NCBI RefSeq assembly: GCF_900107235.1
Contig: NZ_FNPF01000002.1
Coordinates: 310,001 to 374,000 of the forward strand
From: Citreimonas salinaria
GTDB taxonomy: Bacteria; Pseudomonadota; Alphaproteobacteria; Rhodobacterales; Rhodobacteraceae
DNA: 64,000 bases
Direction: 5' to 3'
The notes below the pieces were generated by a model. The model ran no database searches. It saw only the letters and a program-made list of their open reading frames with translations, and was not told where the DNA came from. The translations under genes were made by a program, and so were the position numbers. Positions 33,520 to 41,741 of the stretch are shown one piece after another (the stretch's first letter is position 1; every line of letters starts with the position of its first letter).

Positions 33520-34419
33520 TCACAGGGCCCGCGCATCCACCTTGCTCCAATCGCCCATCCTCGCGCGAAACCACGTGCGCTGCCGCTTGGCGAATTGCCG
33601 CGTCAGGATCGTTCCGCGCTCGACCGCTTGCTCCAGCGTCACTGCGCCGTCCAGATATGCCATCAGCTCGGCCGCGCCTATCGCCTTGGCCGATGGGCGC
33701 GCAGGCGACCAACCGGGGCGGTTGGCGAGCGCCTCGTCCAGCGCGCCGGTCTCGACCATCGTGCGGAAACGACCCGCAATGCGCGCGTTCAGCCAGTCAG
33801 GCGGCGCCTCGACCAGCAGGGGCTGCGCATGCGCCAGCGGCAGCAGCGGCGGCGGCGTGTCCGCCTGCCACTCGGCCAGACCGCGGCCCGTGGCATGCAG
33901 CACCTCCCACGCGCGCATCACGCGGCGGGGATTGTGCAGGTCGATCCCGGCGCGCGTGACCTCGTCCAGTGCGCCCGCCAGCGCCGCCAGCCCGTCACGC
34001 GCCAGCCGCGCCTCGGCCTCGGCGCGGATCGCGGGCGGTGTCTCGGCGATCTCGGCCAGCCCTTCGGTCAGCGCGCGGAAATACAGCCCCGTGCCGCCGA
34101 CGACAATCACGCGGCCCCCGTCCAGCAGCGGCGGCAGCGCGCGCAGCCAGTCGCCCACGGAATACGGCACGTCGCCCGGCACGTGGCCGTAAAGCGCGTG
34201 CGGCGCGCGCGATTCGTCCGCCCTGGACGGTCGCGCCGTCAGCACCCGCCAGTCGTCGTAGACCTGGATCGCGTCCGCGTTGACCACCGTGCCGCCCTGC
34301 GCCTCGGCGATCGCCAGCGCCAGCGCCGACTTGCCGCTGGCCGTCGGCCCCGCGATCAGCACCGGCCGGTCCGGATCCAGCCCGTCCACAAGGCGTTTCA
34401 CGTACTCTGTCGGCGCCAT
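33520..34419 (-). CDS. miaA: tRNA dimethylallyltransferase
   Basis: Adds a dimethylallyl group to N6 of A37 in tRNAs reading UNN codons, improving decoding. The P-loop is GPTASGKS (residues 24-31), followed by the [19 protein letters not shown] motif, [32 protein letters not shown] and the zinc/hairpin-free C-terminal region [15 protein letters not shown] chose ATG 34419 ([15 protein letters not shown]) because GGAGGGCGG lies just upstream; a longer in-frame start at 34509 adds unconserved residues. The length of 299 is normal. It diverges from pyrH. Confidence 0.94.
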   Translation of the reverse strand: MAPTEYVKRLVDGLDPDRPVLIAGPTASGKSALALAIAEAQGGTVVNADAIQVYDDWRVLTARPSRADESRAPHALYGHVPGDVPYSVGDWLRALPPLLDGGRVIVVGGTGLYFRALTEGLAEIAETPPAIRAEAEARLARDGLAALAGALDEVTRAGIDLHNPRRVMRAWEVLHATGRGLAEWQADTPPPLLPLAHAQPLLVEAPPDWLNARIAGRFRTMVETGALDEALANRPGWSPARPSAKAIGAAELMAYLDGAVTLEQAVERGTILTRQFAKRQRTWFRARMGDWSKVDARAL

Positions 34420-34520
34420 CCGCCCTCCGGGGTTCGGGCGGTCATCCCGCCATTGCAGCGCGCCGGGATTTACGACAAACAGGGCCGCGATCCCAGCCCG
34501 CCCAGACACGGAGTGACGGC

Positions 34521-35279
34521 ATGACCGCCCAGCCCAGCGACCAGCCCCCCGAAGAACCCCAGAAGGAGACGACCTACAAGCGCGTCCTTCTCAAGATTTC
34601 CGGCGAGGCGCTGATGGGCGACCAGGGGGGCTTCGGCCTGCACCCGCCGACCGTCCAGCGCATCGCGCGCGAGGTCCAGAGCGTGCACGAACTCGGCGTC
34701 GAGATCTGCATGGTGATCGGCGGCGGCAACATCTTCCGCGGCCTCGCCGGATCGGCCCAGGGGATGGAGCGCACGACCGCCGACTACATGGGCATGCTGG
34801 CCACCGTGATGAACGCGCTGGCGATGCAATCCGCGCTCGAGGGTCTGGGCGTTTTCACCCGCGTGATCAGCGCCATCCGCATGGACGAGGTGGCCGAGCC
34901 TTACATCCGCCGCCGCGCCGTGCGCCACCTCGAGAAGAAGCGCGTCTGCATCTTCGCGGCCGGCACCGGCAACCCGTATTTCACCACCGACACCGCCGCG
35001 ACCCTGCGCGCCAACGAGATGGCCTGCGAGGCGATCTTCAAGGGCACCAAGGTGGACGGGATCTACGACAAGGACCCGATGAAGCACGCCGACGCGGTGC
35101 GCTACGACACGGTCACCTACGACGACTGCCTGCAGAAGAACCTCAAGGTGATGGACGCGTCGGCGATCGCGCTGGCGCGCGACAACAGCCTGCCGATCAT
35201 CGTCTTCTCGCTGGACGAGCCGGGCGGCTTCAAGGGGATCCTCGCAGGTCGCGGCACTTATACGCGGGTGCACAACTAG
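34521..35279 (+). CDS. pyrH: UMP kinase
   Basis: Phosphorylates UMP to UDP in pyrimidine nucleotide synthesis. The 252-residue hexameric kinase family member shows [68 protein letters not shown] and [14 protein letters not shown]. It opens the envelope cluster, but a divergent GlxA-type gene separates it from its usual partner frr, 1.25 kb downstream. Confidence 0.97.
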   Translation: MTAQPSDQPPEEPQKETTYKRVLLKISGEALMGDQGGFGLHPPTVQRIAREVQSVHELGVEICMVIGGGNIFRGLAGSAQGMERTTADYMGMLATVMNALAMQSALEGLGVFTRVISAIRMDEVAEPYIRRRAVRHLEKKRVCIFAAGTGNPYFTTDTAATLRANEMACEAIFKGTKVDGIYDKDPMKHADAVRYDTVTYDDCLQKNLKVMDASAIALARDNSLPIIVFSLDEPGGFKGILAGRGTYTRVHN

Positions 35280-35365
35280 GGCGGTTCGCGCACGATCGCG
35301 TCCAGGATGACCCGCCACGCCGGCCCGTGCATCGCGCGGGCCTCTTCGTTCCGGCCCAAGGCCCC

Positions 35366-36307
35366 TCAGGCCGCCGGTTGCGCGTCGCAGGGCCCGGCGC
35401 CCATGCGCAAATCGCGCGGCGAGACGTCGAAATGCTCACGGAAGCTGCGGGTGAAGGACGACGCCGAATCGAACCCGGCCGCCGAGGCGATCTCGGCCAC
35501 CGGCCGCGCCGTCCGCTCGACCAGCAGGCGTGCGCGCTCCAGCCGCAGCGCCACGTAGACCCGCGCGGGCGAGGCGCCCTCCAACCGCTGGCAGCGCGTG
35601 CGCAGCTGTTTCGGGCTCAGCCCCACGCGCCGGGCGATCTCGGTCAGGCTCAGCGGGGTCGAGATATGCGCGCCCATGATCGCCTTCATCCGGCCGATCG
35701 CCGGATCGGAAGGCATCGTTGCGGCAGCATCCGACGCTCCGCCATCCGGCATCACCAGCAGGCCCCGGGCATGCAGCCCCCGCGCGGCGGCCTGCGCCAG
35801 CGCGGGCGTCGTGTGCCCGGCCAGCCAGTCCAGCAACGCCGCGCCGGTGGCCAGCCCGCCGCGGCAGGTCAGCCGGGCGCCATCGTGCACGAAATCCGCA
35901 TCCTCGTGCGTGAACGGCCCGGCAGGCTCCGGCGCGGGCGGCAGGACCGCGCGGTGCCCGTCTAGGTATCCCAGCGCCGACAGCACGTGCGCACCGTGGC
36001 CCAGCCCGCCCAGCGTGGCACCCCTCTGCGCGCCCAGCCGCAGCGCGTCGCGCAGGCGCATCGGCAGATAGCGCGCCGCCTCGCGCCCGCCTGCGACCAG
36101 CAGCAGGTCGGCCTGGGTCCAATCCGCGCCGTCATCGGGCGTGACCGCGATCCCTTCGCGCGACGTCACCGGCGCGGCCGTCACCGTTGTGGTCGACAAT
36201 GCAAGCGCCCCGTCGCCCGCCGCACGGTTGACGCTGCGCACCAGCGCGGCCGTCAGCGCATGGTCCAGCATCGGGAATCCCTCGCACAGGATCATCGCGA
36301 TCTGCAT
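35366..36307 (-). CDS. GlxA-type transcriptional regulator (DJ-1/PfpI-like plus AraC)
   Basis: A 313-residue regulator with an N-terminal DJ-1/PfpI-like domain (1 to about 165) and a C-terminal AraC-type double helix-turn-helix (about 205-300: LSLTEIARRVGLSPKQLRTRCQRLEG, RLLVERTARPVAEIASAAGFDSASSFTRSFREHFDVSPRDLR). The nucleophile elbow of this superfamily, normally G-x-C-TGA, reads GGLGHGAH, with Gly103 in place of cysteine, so this domain should only sense. I chose ATG 36307, preceded by GAAGGAGCGG. The gene sits opposite to pyrH and frr and breaks their usual order; it may be a later insertion. Confidence 0.88.
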   Translation of the reverse strand: MQIAMILCEGFPMLDHALTAALVRSVNRAAGDGALALSTTTVTAAPVTSREGIAVTPDDGADWTQADLLLVAGGREAARYLPMRLRDALRLGAQRGATLGGLGHGAHVLSALGYLDGHRAVLPPAPEPAGPFTHEDADFVHDGARLTCRGGLATGAALLDWLAGHTTPALAQAAARGLHARGLLVMPDGGASDAAATMPSDPAIGRMKAIMGAHISTPLSLTEIARRVGLSPKQLRTRCQRLEGASPARVYVALRLERARLLVERTARPVAEIASAAGFDSASSFTRSFREHFDVSPRDLRMGAGPCDAQPAA

Positions 36308-36526
36308 GTCCGCTCCTTCGTTCGCAGGCGGCGTGTCTGTCGCCGGCCACCATGGCCCAGGCCGGTGAACCGGCGGTAAACACGGGTGCGCAACCGGGCG
36401 TTTCGCGCACGGTCGCGAGCCGACCGCACACAAGGGAGCGGTGGGGAAACGGCTCCGCCTCTGGTCAAGCCCGCGTCACCTGCGCTAATAGGCGCGGAAA
36501 GGCGTGAACCAACAGGCGGGAACACA

Positions 36527-37090
36527 ATGTCCGAAGAGTTCGAACTGGATACCGACGATCTGAAACGGCGCATGGATGGCGCCATGGCAAACCTGCGCAC
36601 CGAGTTCGCCAGCCTGCGCACCGGGCGGGCCTCGGCCTCGATGCTCGAGCCCGTGCAGGTCGAGGCCTACGGCCAGATGACCCCGATCAACCAGGTCGGC
36701 ACCGTCAACGTGCCCGAGCCGCGCATGGTCACGATCAACGTCTGGGACAAGTCGATGGTCAACAAGGTCGAGAAGGCGATCCGCGAAAGCGGCCTCGGGA
36801 TCAACCCGCAGATGAACGGCACGATCATCATGCTGCCGATCCCCGAGCTGAACGAGGAACGCCGCCGCGAGCTGACCAAGGTCGCCGGCCAGTACGCCGA
36901 GCATGGCCGCGTCTCGATCCGCAACATCCGCCGCGACGGCATGGACCAGATCAAGAAGGCCAAGGCCGACGGCATGTCCGAGGACGACCAGAAATTCTGG
37001 GAGACCGAGGTGCAGCAGCTGACCGATGCCTACATCAAGAAGATCGACGAGGCGCTCGAGACCAAGCAGGCCGAGATCATGCAGGTCTGA
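36527..37090 (+). CDS. frr: Ribosome recycling factor
   Basis: Splits post-termination ribosomes with EF-G. The 187-residue product has the family form: a helical bundle with [43 protein letters not shown] and [35 protein letters not shown] 36527 ([20 protein letters not shown]) is preceded by AGGCGGGAAC. Next on the same strand is uppS after a 253-bp gap that holds a repeated element. Confidence 0.97.
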   Translation: MSEEFELDTDDLKRRMDGAMANLRTEFASLRTGRASASMLEPVQVEAYGQMTPINQVGTVNVPEPRMVTINVWDKSMVNKVEKAIRESGLGINPQMNGTIIMLPIPELNEERRRELTKVAGQYAEHGRVSIRNIRRDGMDQIKKAKADGMSEDDQKFWETEVQQLTDAYIKKIDEALETKQAEIMQV

Positions 37091-37138
37091 GACGGCCCGC
37101 GCGGGGGCGCCGAACCGCCCGCGTTCCGCGCTCGAGGG

Positions 37139-37221
37139 GTGCCGTTCCCTAACGAAACATGAATTCGTCCCGGTAAGCCTTTGGATTCATTCAGGTGACA
37201 TGATGTCCCACCGTGGGACAC
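37139..37221 (-). repeat. Dispersed intergenic element, copy B (minus strand)
   Basis: The frr-uppS gap contains, in reverse orientation, the element seen at 1077-1150: palindrome TGTCCCACGGTGGGACA at 37204-37220 on the minus strand, followed by CCTGAATGAATCCAAAGGCTTACC. The two copies match without gaps over about 72 bp. When both are read from GTG in the same frame, several differences fall in third codon positions and keep the residues (Ser, Asn, Lys, Leu, Arg), which hints at a peptide-coding past, but neither copy has a conserved stop codon. Confidence 0.75.
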
Positions 37222-37343
37222 CGACTCCACCGCCTCCCGCCGCTCTGGCCGCCCGGCCACGATCGGCCGATTTCGGCGCATTGCCCGGTGGCAGCAGGGG
37301 CGGCGCGGCGTTACTGTCGAAGGCGTGCCCAGAGCAAGGATGC

Positions 37344-38072
37344 ATGATGCCCGATTCCTTCCGTGAAACCGGTGGGCCGCGCCACGTGGCCATCATCATG
37401 GACGGCAACGGGCGCTGGGCCACCATGCGCCACCGCCCGCGCCTGTTCGGGCACCATGCCGGCGCCAAGCGGGTCCGCGAGGTGGTCGAGGCCTGCCCCG
37501 AATTCGGGGTGAAGTACCTCACGATCTTCGCCTTCTCGACCGAGAACTGGCGCCGCACGCAGGTCGAGGTCGCCGGTCTCATGAGCCTGTTCCGCCGCTA
37601 CATCACCAAGGAAATGCAGGCCTTCGTGAAGGAGAACGTGCGCGTCCGTTTCATCGGCGACCGGCCCCGGCTCGACGCCAAGCTGCGCGCCCTGATGGAC
37701 GAGGCCGAGGCCATGACCGCCCATTGCACCGGCACGAACCTGACCATCGCGCTGAACTACGGCGGCCGCGACGAGGTCGCGCGCGCCACCCGCCGCTTGG
37801 CCGAGGACGTACGCGCCGGCCGCCTGCAACCCGAGGACGTGAACGAGGAAACCTTGCCGCGCTATCTGGATACCCACGTATTGCCCGACCCCGACCTGGT
37901 GATCCGAACCAGCGGCGAGGCGCGCGTCTCGAACTTCCTTCTGTGGCAGTCGGCCTATTCCGAATACATCTTCGTCGACACGCTCTGGCCCGATTTCGGC
38001 GCCGACGAGCTTGGCCGCCTGCTGGCTGCCTTCGCCGAGCGTGACCGCCGCTACGGCGCGGTGAAGGCATGA
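37344..38072 (+). CDS. uppS: Undecaprenyl diphosphate synthase (di-trans,poly-cis)
   Basis: Adds eight cis isoprene units to farnesyl diphosphate to make the C55 lipid carrier for peptidoglycan and other wall polymers. The 242-residue product has the catalytic aspartate D20 in HVAIIMDGNGRWA, LFGHHAGAKRVREVVEAC, LTIFAFSTENWRR, and the C-terminal DLVIRTSGEARVSNFLLWQSAYSE. I start at ATG 37344 (AAGGA upstream); a second ATG follows at once. It overlaps cdsA by 4 bp (ATGA). Confidence 0.96.
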   Translation: MMPDSFRETGGPRHVAIIMDGNGRWATMRHRPRLFGHHAGAKRVREVVEACPEFGVKYLTIFAFSTENWRRTQVEVAGLMSLFRRYITKEMQAFVKENVRVRFIGDRPRLDAKLRALMDEAEAMTAHCTGTNLTIALNYGGRDEVARATRRLAEDVRAGRLQPEDVNEETLPRYLDTHVLPDPDLVIRTSGEARVSNFLLWQSAYSEYIFVDTLWPDFGADELGRLLAAFAERDRRYGAVKA

Positions 38073-38857
38073 GCGGGTCGCGCTGGGACGACCTGGCCGT
38101 GCGGCTGGGTTCGGGCGCGGCGCTGGTCGTGCTGGGCCTCGGCGCAGTCTGGCTGGGCGGACTGTGGTTCCACGCGCTGATCGCCGCGATCTGCGGCGTC
38201 ATGGTATGGGAGCTGGTCGTCATGCTGGATGCCGGCCGCCAGCGCAGCCAGTACCTTCTGGCCGGCGTCACCGCGGCCGCTGCCATGATCGCCATCGAAC
38301 TGCCGCCGGCCTTCGCGCTGCCGCTGCTGCTGGCGCCGTCGATGCTGGGGCTGGGCCGGATGCAGACCGGGGGCGTGACCTACGCGGTCTTCACCGCGAC
38401 GATCCTGATGGCCGGCTACGGCATGATGGCGCTGCGCGACGATTTCGGCCTGTGGTGGATGCTGTGGCTGGTGCTGGTGGTCGTGGTCACCGACGTGGGC
38501 GGTTACTTCGCCGGGCGCACGTTCGGAGGCCCGAAGCTGTGGCCACGCGTGAGCCCCAAGAAGACATGGTCCGGTGCCATCGCCGGCTGGCTGGGCGCAG
38601 CGGTCGTCGGGCTGCTCTTCTCCGGCACCGACGGCGCGGGGCTGGGCCTGATCGGAATCTCGATCGCCGTCAGCATGGCTAGCCAGATCGGCGACATCAC
38701 CGAAAGCGCGATAAAGCGCCGCGCGGGCGTCAAGGACAGCTCGAACCTGCTGCCGGGTCACGGCGGGCTTCTCGACCGGTTCGACGGCATGCTGGGCGCG
38801 GCGCTGTTCATCGTCATCGCGGGCCAGATCGTGAACTTCCCGCCGGGCGTTTCATGA
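38069..38857 (+). CDS. cdsA: Phosphatidate cytidylyltransferase
   Basis: Makes CDP-diacylglycerol from phosphatidate and CTP, the branch point of phospholipid synthesis, in the inner membrane. The 262-residue product has several transmembrane segments and the family signature near the C-terminus (SNLLPGHGGLLDRFDGMLGAA, with the invariant Asp pair), plus VVVTDVGGYFAGRTFGGPKLWPRVSPKKTWSGAIAG. It overlaps uppS and dxr by ATGA junctions. Confidence 0.95.
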   Translation: MSGSRWDDLAVRLGSGAALVVLGLGAVWLGGLWFHALIAAICGVMVWELVVMLDAGRQRSQYLLAGVTAAAAMIAIELPPAFALPLLLAPSMLGLGRMQTGGVTYAVFTATILMAGYGMMALRDDFGLWWMLWLVLVVVVTDVGGYFAGRTFGGPKLWPRVSPKKTWSGAIAGWLGAAVVGLLFSGTDGAGLGLIGISIAVSMASQIGDITESAIKRRAGVKDSSNLLPGHGGLLDRFDGMLGAALFIVIAGQIVNFPPGVS

Positions 38858-40026
38858 GGCGCATCTCGGTCTTCGGCGCCACCGGATCGATCGGGCTGAA
38901 CACGCTGGACCTGATCCGCCGCGACCGCGAGGCCTACGAGATCGTCGCGCTGAGCGGTGGAAACAACGTCGCCCAACTGGTCAAGTTGGCGCGCGAATTC
39001 CGCCCCGTGGTCGCCGTGCTGTCGGACGAGGGCGGCTTTGCCGCGCTGCACGACGGGCTTGCCGGGACGGGCGTCTCCGCCGCGGCCGGGCGCACGGCAC
39101 TGATCGAGGCGGCCGCGCGGCCGGCGGACTGGGTCATGTCGGCGATCGTCGGCGCCGCAGGGCTGGAGCCGGGGCTGCACGCGCTGCAGGCGGGCGCGAC
39201 GCTGGCGCTGGCCAACAAGGAAAGCATGGTCTGCGCGGGGCCGCTGATGCTCGAGACCGCGCGCGTCCACGGCGCCGCGATCCTGCCGGTCGACAGCGAG
39301 CACTCGGCCGTCTTCCAGGCCTTGATCGGCGAAGACCTGGCGGCGGTCGAGCGCGTCATCATCACCGCCAGCGGGGGCGCGTTCCGCGACTGGCCGCTGG
39401 CTGACCTCGCGCGGGCGACGCCCGAACAGGCGGCGACGCACCCGAATTGGGACATGGGCCAGAGGATCACGATCGACTCGGCCTCGATGTTCAACAAGGC
39501 GCTGGAGTTGATAGAGACGAAAGAGTTTTTCGGCATAGACCCGGATCGCATCGAGACGGTGGTGCACCCGGAATCGATGATCCATGCGCTGGTGGGCTTC
39601 GTCGACGGTGCGCTGATGGCGCATGTGGGACCGCCCGACATGCGTCACGCGATCGGCTTCGCGCTGCACCACCCGGCGCGCCGCACGCTGCCGGTCGAGC
39701 GGCTGGACCTGGTTCAACTCGGCTTCCTAAGCTTCCGCCCCGCTTGCGAAAAGCGCTGGCCGGCCCTGCGCCTCGCGCGCGAGGTCATGCGCCGGGGCGG
39801 GCTGTCCGGCGCGGTGTTCAACGCCGCGAAGGAAGCCGCGCTCGACGCGTTCCTCGCCCGCCGCATCGGCTTCACTCAGATGGCCGAGGTGGTCGAGGAG
39901 GTGCTCGACCGCGCGGTGCCGCAACTGGATGCCGCAGATGCCGCAATTTCCCTTGATACGGTGCTGCACGCGGACCAAATGGCACGCAGGGCGGCCGGCG
40001 ACGTGATCGCGGCCCGCGCGGGATGA
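38854..40026 (+). CDS. dxr: 1-Deoxy-D-xylulose 5-phosphate reductoisomerase
   Basis: NADPH- and metal-dependent enzyme making 2-C-methyl-D-erythritol 4-phosphate in the non-mevalonate isoprenoid pathway. The 390-residue product starts RRISVFGATGSIGLNTLDLI (NADPH-binding motif), then ALANKESMVCAG, PVDSEHSAVFQAL (metal-binding Asp and Glu), ITASGGAFRDWPLADL and MGQRITIDSASMFNKALELIE. It supplies precursors for the uppS product encoded two genes before. It overlaps cdsA by 4 bp. Confidence 0.97.
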   Translation: MRRISVFGATGSIGLNTLDLIRRDREAYEIVALSGGNNVAQLVKLAREFRPVVAVLSDEGGFAALHDGLAGTGVSAAAGRTALIEAAARPADWVMSAIVGAAGLEPGLHALQAGATLALANKESMVCAGPLMLETARVHGAAILPVDSEHSAVFQALIGEDLAAVERVIITASGGAFRDWPLADLARATPEQAATHPNWDMGQRITIDSASMFNKALELIETKEFFGIDPDRIETVVHPESMIHALVGFVDGALMAHVGPPDMRHAIGFALHHPARRTLPVERLDLVQLGFLSFRPACEKRWPALRLAREVMRRGGLSGAVFNAAKEAALDAFLARRIGFTQMAEVVEEVLDRAVPQLDAADAAISLDTVLHADQMARRAAGDVIAARAG

Positions 40027-40078
40027 TCCGGGCGCGGCCCGGTTCCCTCAACGCCGAAGAACAAGAACGGAGCGATCC

Positions 40079-41419
40079 TTGGACCCGACGAGTTTGATTC
40101 CCCAGTTCGGGGGGCTGATCTGGACGCTTCTCGCCTTCGTCGTCGCCCTGTCGGTGATCGTCGCGATTCACGAATACGGCCATTACATCGTCGGCAAGAA
40201 GACGGGCATCTATCCCGAGGTCTTCTCGCTCGGCTTCGGGCCGGTGCTGTTCTCGCGGCGCGACGGCTACGGGACGCTGTGGCAGGTGGCGGCGCTGCCG
40301 TTGGGCGGTTACGTCCGCTTCCGCGGCGATTCCAACGCCTCGGGCGGCAAGGACGAGGCGGCGCTTTCCACCATGACAGAGGCCGAGCGGCGCACCACGA
40401 TGAACGGCGCACCGCTCTGGGCGCGCAGCCTGACGGTGGCGGCGGGACCCCTGTTCAACTTCATCCTGTCGGCGCTGATCTTCGCGGGCATCTTCATGGC
40501 GCGCGGCGAGGTAGCCGACCCGCTTACGGTGGGCGACCTGCGCCCGCTGCCCGCCGTGCAGGCGCTGCAGGAGGGCGACAAGATCCTCGAGATCGCGGGG
40601 TTGGCGCCACCGGCGCGCGGCGCGGGCGACTACGAGGCGTTCCTGGCCGCGCTGCCGAAGCAGGCGCAGCTTGATTACACCGTGCGCCGCGACGGCGAGA
40701 GCATCGTCGTCGAGGGGCCCTACGTCTATCCGCCGCTGGCCACGCAGATCGTGCCACGCTCGGCCGCGGCGGATGCGGGATTGCGGCAGGGCGACGTCAT
40801 CCAGGCGGTGAATGGTACGCCGATCTTCGCCTTCTCGCAGATCCAGGACGTGGTCGAAAACTCGGACGGCGCGCCGCTGGTGCTGGACGTGTGGCGCGAC
40901 GGCGAAACGCTCGAGCTGACGATGACGCCCCGCCGAACGGACGAGCCACAGCCCGACAACAGCTTCCGCTCGGTCTACCGGATCGGCGTGGTCGGCGGCA
41001 TGGCGTTCGAGCCGGCCACCGAATCGGTCGGTCCGGTGGCCGCGCTGGGGCAGGGCGTAGCCCAGGTCGGCGCGGTGATCGAAGGCTCGCTTTCGGGGCT
41101 GTGGCACATGGTCACCGGCGCGATCTCGACCTGCAACCTGTCCGGGCCGATCGGCATCGCCGAAGTGTCTGGCGACATGGCGAGCCAAGGCACGCAAAGC
41201 TTCATCTGGTTCATCGCCGTGCTGTCGACGGCGGTCGGGCTGCTGAACCTGTTCCCGGTGCCGGTCCTCGACGGGGGACACCTGGTGTTCCACGCCTACG
41301 AGGCCGTCACCGGCCGCCCGCCGAGCGACCGCGCCCTGCAGGTTCTGATGTCGATCGGCCTGACGCTGGTGCTGGGGATGATGCTGTTCGCGCTGACCAA
41401 CGACATCTTCTGCCCCTGA
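40079..41419 (+). CDS. rseP: Site-2 protease RseP
   Basis: An inner-membrane zinc metalloprotease that cuts anti-sigma factors and leftover signal peptides. The 446-residue product has the zinc motif HEYGH (H31, E32, H35) in the first helix, one or two PDZ-like regions between residues about 120 and 300, and the second zinc-binding site LNLFPVPVLDGGH near the C-terminus. It starts at TTG 40079, with CGGAG upstream; no ATG fits the family N-terminus better. It is separated from dxr by 52 bp and followed by a 43-codon ORF and bamA. Confidence 0.94.
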   Translation: MDPTSLIPQFGGLIWTLLAFVVALSVIVAIHEYGHYIVGKKTGIYPEVFSLGFGPVLFSRRDGYGTLWQVAALPLGGYVRFRGDSNASGGKDEAALSTMTEAERRTTMNGAPLWARSLTVAAGPLFNFILSALIFAGIFMARGEVADPLTVGDLRPLPAVQALQEGDKILEIAGLAPPARGAGDYEAFLAALPKQAQLDYTVRRDGESIVVEGPYVYPPLATQIVPRSAAADAGLRQGDVIQAVNGTPIFAFSQIQDVVENSDGAPLVLDVWRDGETLELTMTPRRTDEPQPDNSFRSVYRIGVVGGMAFEPATESVGPVAALGQGVAQVGAVIEGSLSGLWHMVTGAISTCNLSGPIGIAEVSGDMASQGTQSFIWFIAVLSTAVGLLNLFPVPVLDGGHLVFHAYEAVTGRPPSDRALQVLMSIGLTLVLGMMLFALTNDIFCP

Positions 41420-41518
41420 CCATATCCCGGGCAGGGCGGCAAATGTTCGCCCCGGTCGTGCCATCTTTGCGCCCAATTCCGCGCCTACCCTGTGAAAGGA
41501 AGCTTGGGAGCCGGATCA

Positions 41519-41650
41519 ATGCGCACGTTCGAACAGGGATATCGCAGCGTCAGCCTGATCATGACGCTGAACTGGGACCGGGCGTTGTTCATGACCGGCC
41601 TCGCCGGGGCGCTGTGGCTTGGTGCGCAATTCGGCACCCTCGCCGGGTGA
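41519..41650 (+). CDS. Small membrane protein between rseP and bamA (43 residues)
   Basis: ATG 41519 opens a 43-codon frame (MRTFEQGYRSVSLIMTLNWD, then a hydrophobic helix ALFMTGLAGALWLGAQFGTLA). GGGAG lies about 10 nt upstream. The helix plus polar N-terminus look like a single-pass membrane protein. Similar short proteins occur in Rhodobacteraceae as far as I recall, but I cannot show conservation here. The position inside the envelope cluster suggests a link to outer-membrane assembly or stress response, as an inference only. Confidence 0.55.
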   Translation: MRTFEQGYRSVSLIMTLNWDRALFMTGLAGALWLGAQFGTLAG

Positions 41651-41741
41651 CTTCGACCCGGGTTCCGTCCTCACGGCGTTTTGACAAGGCCGGGCAATCC
41701 CGATACTGAAACCGCAGGGTTTTCAGATTTGGGTAGGCGAA

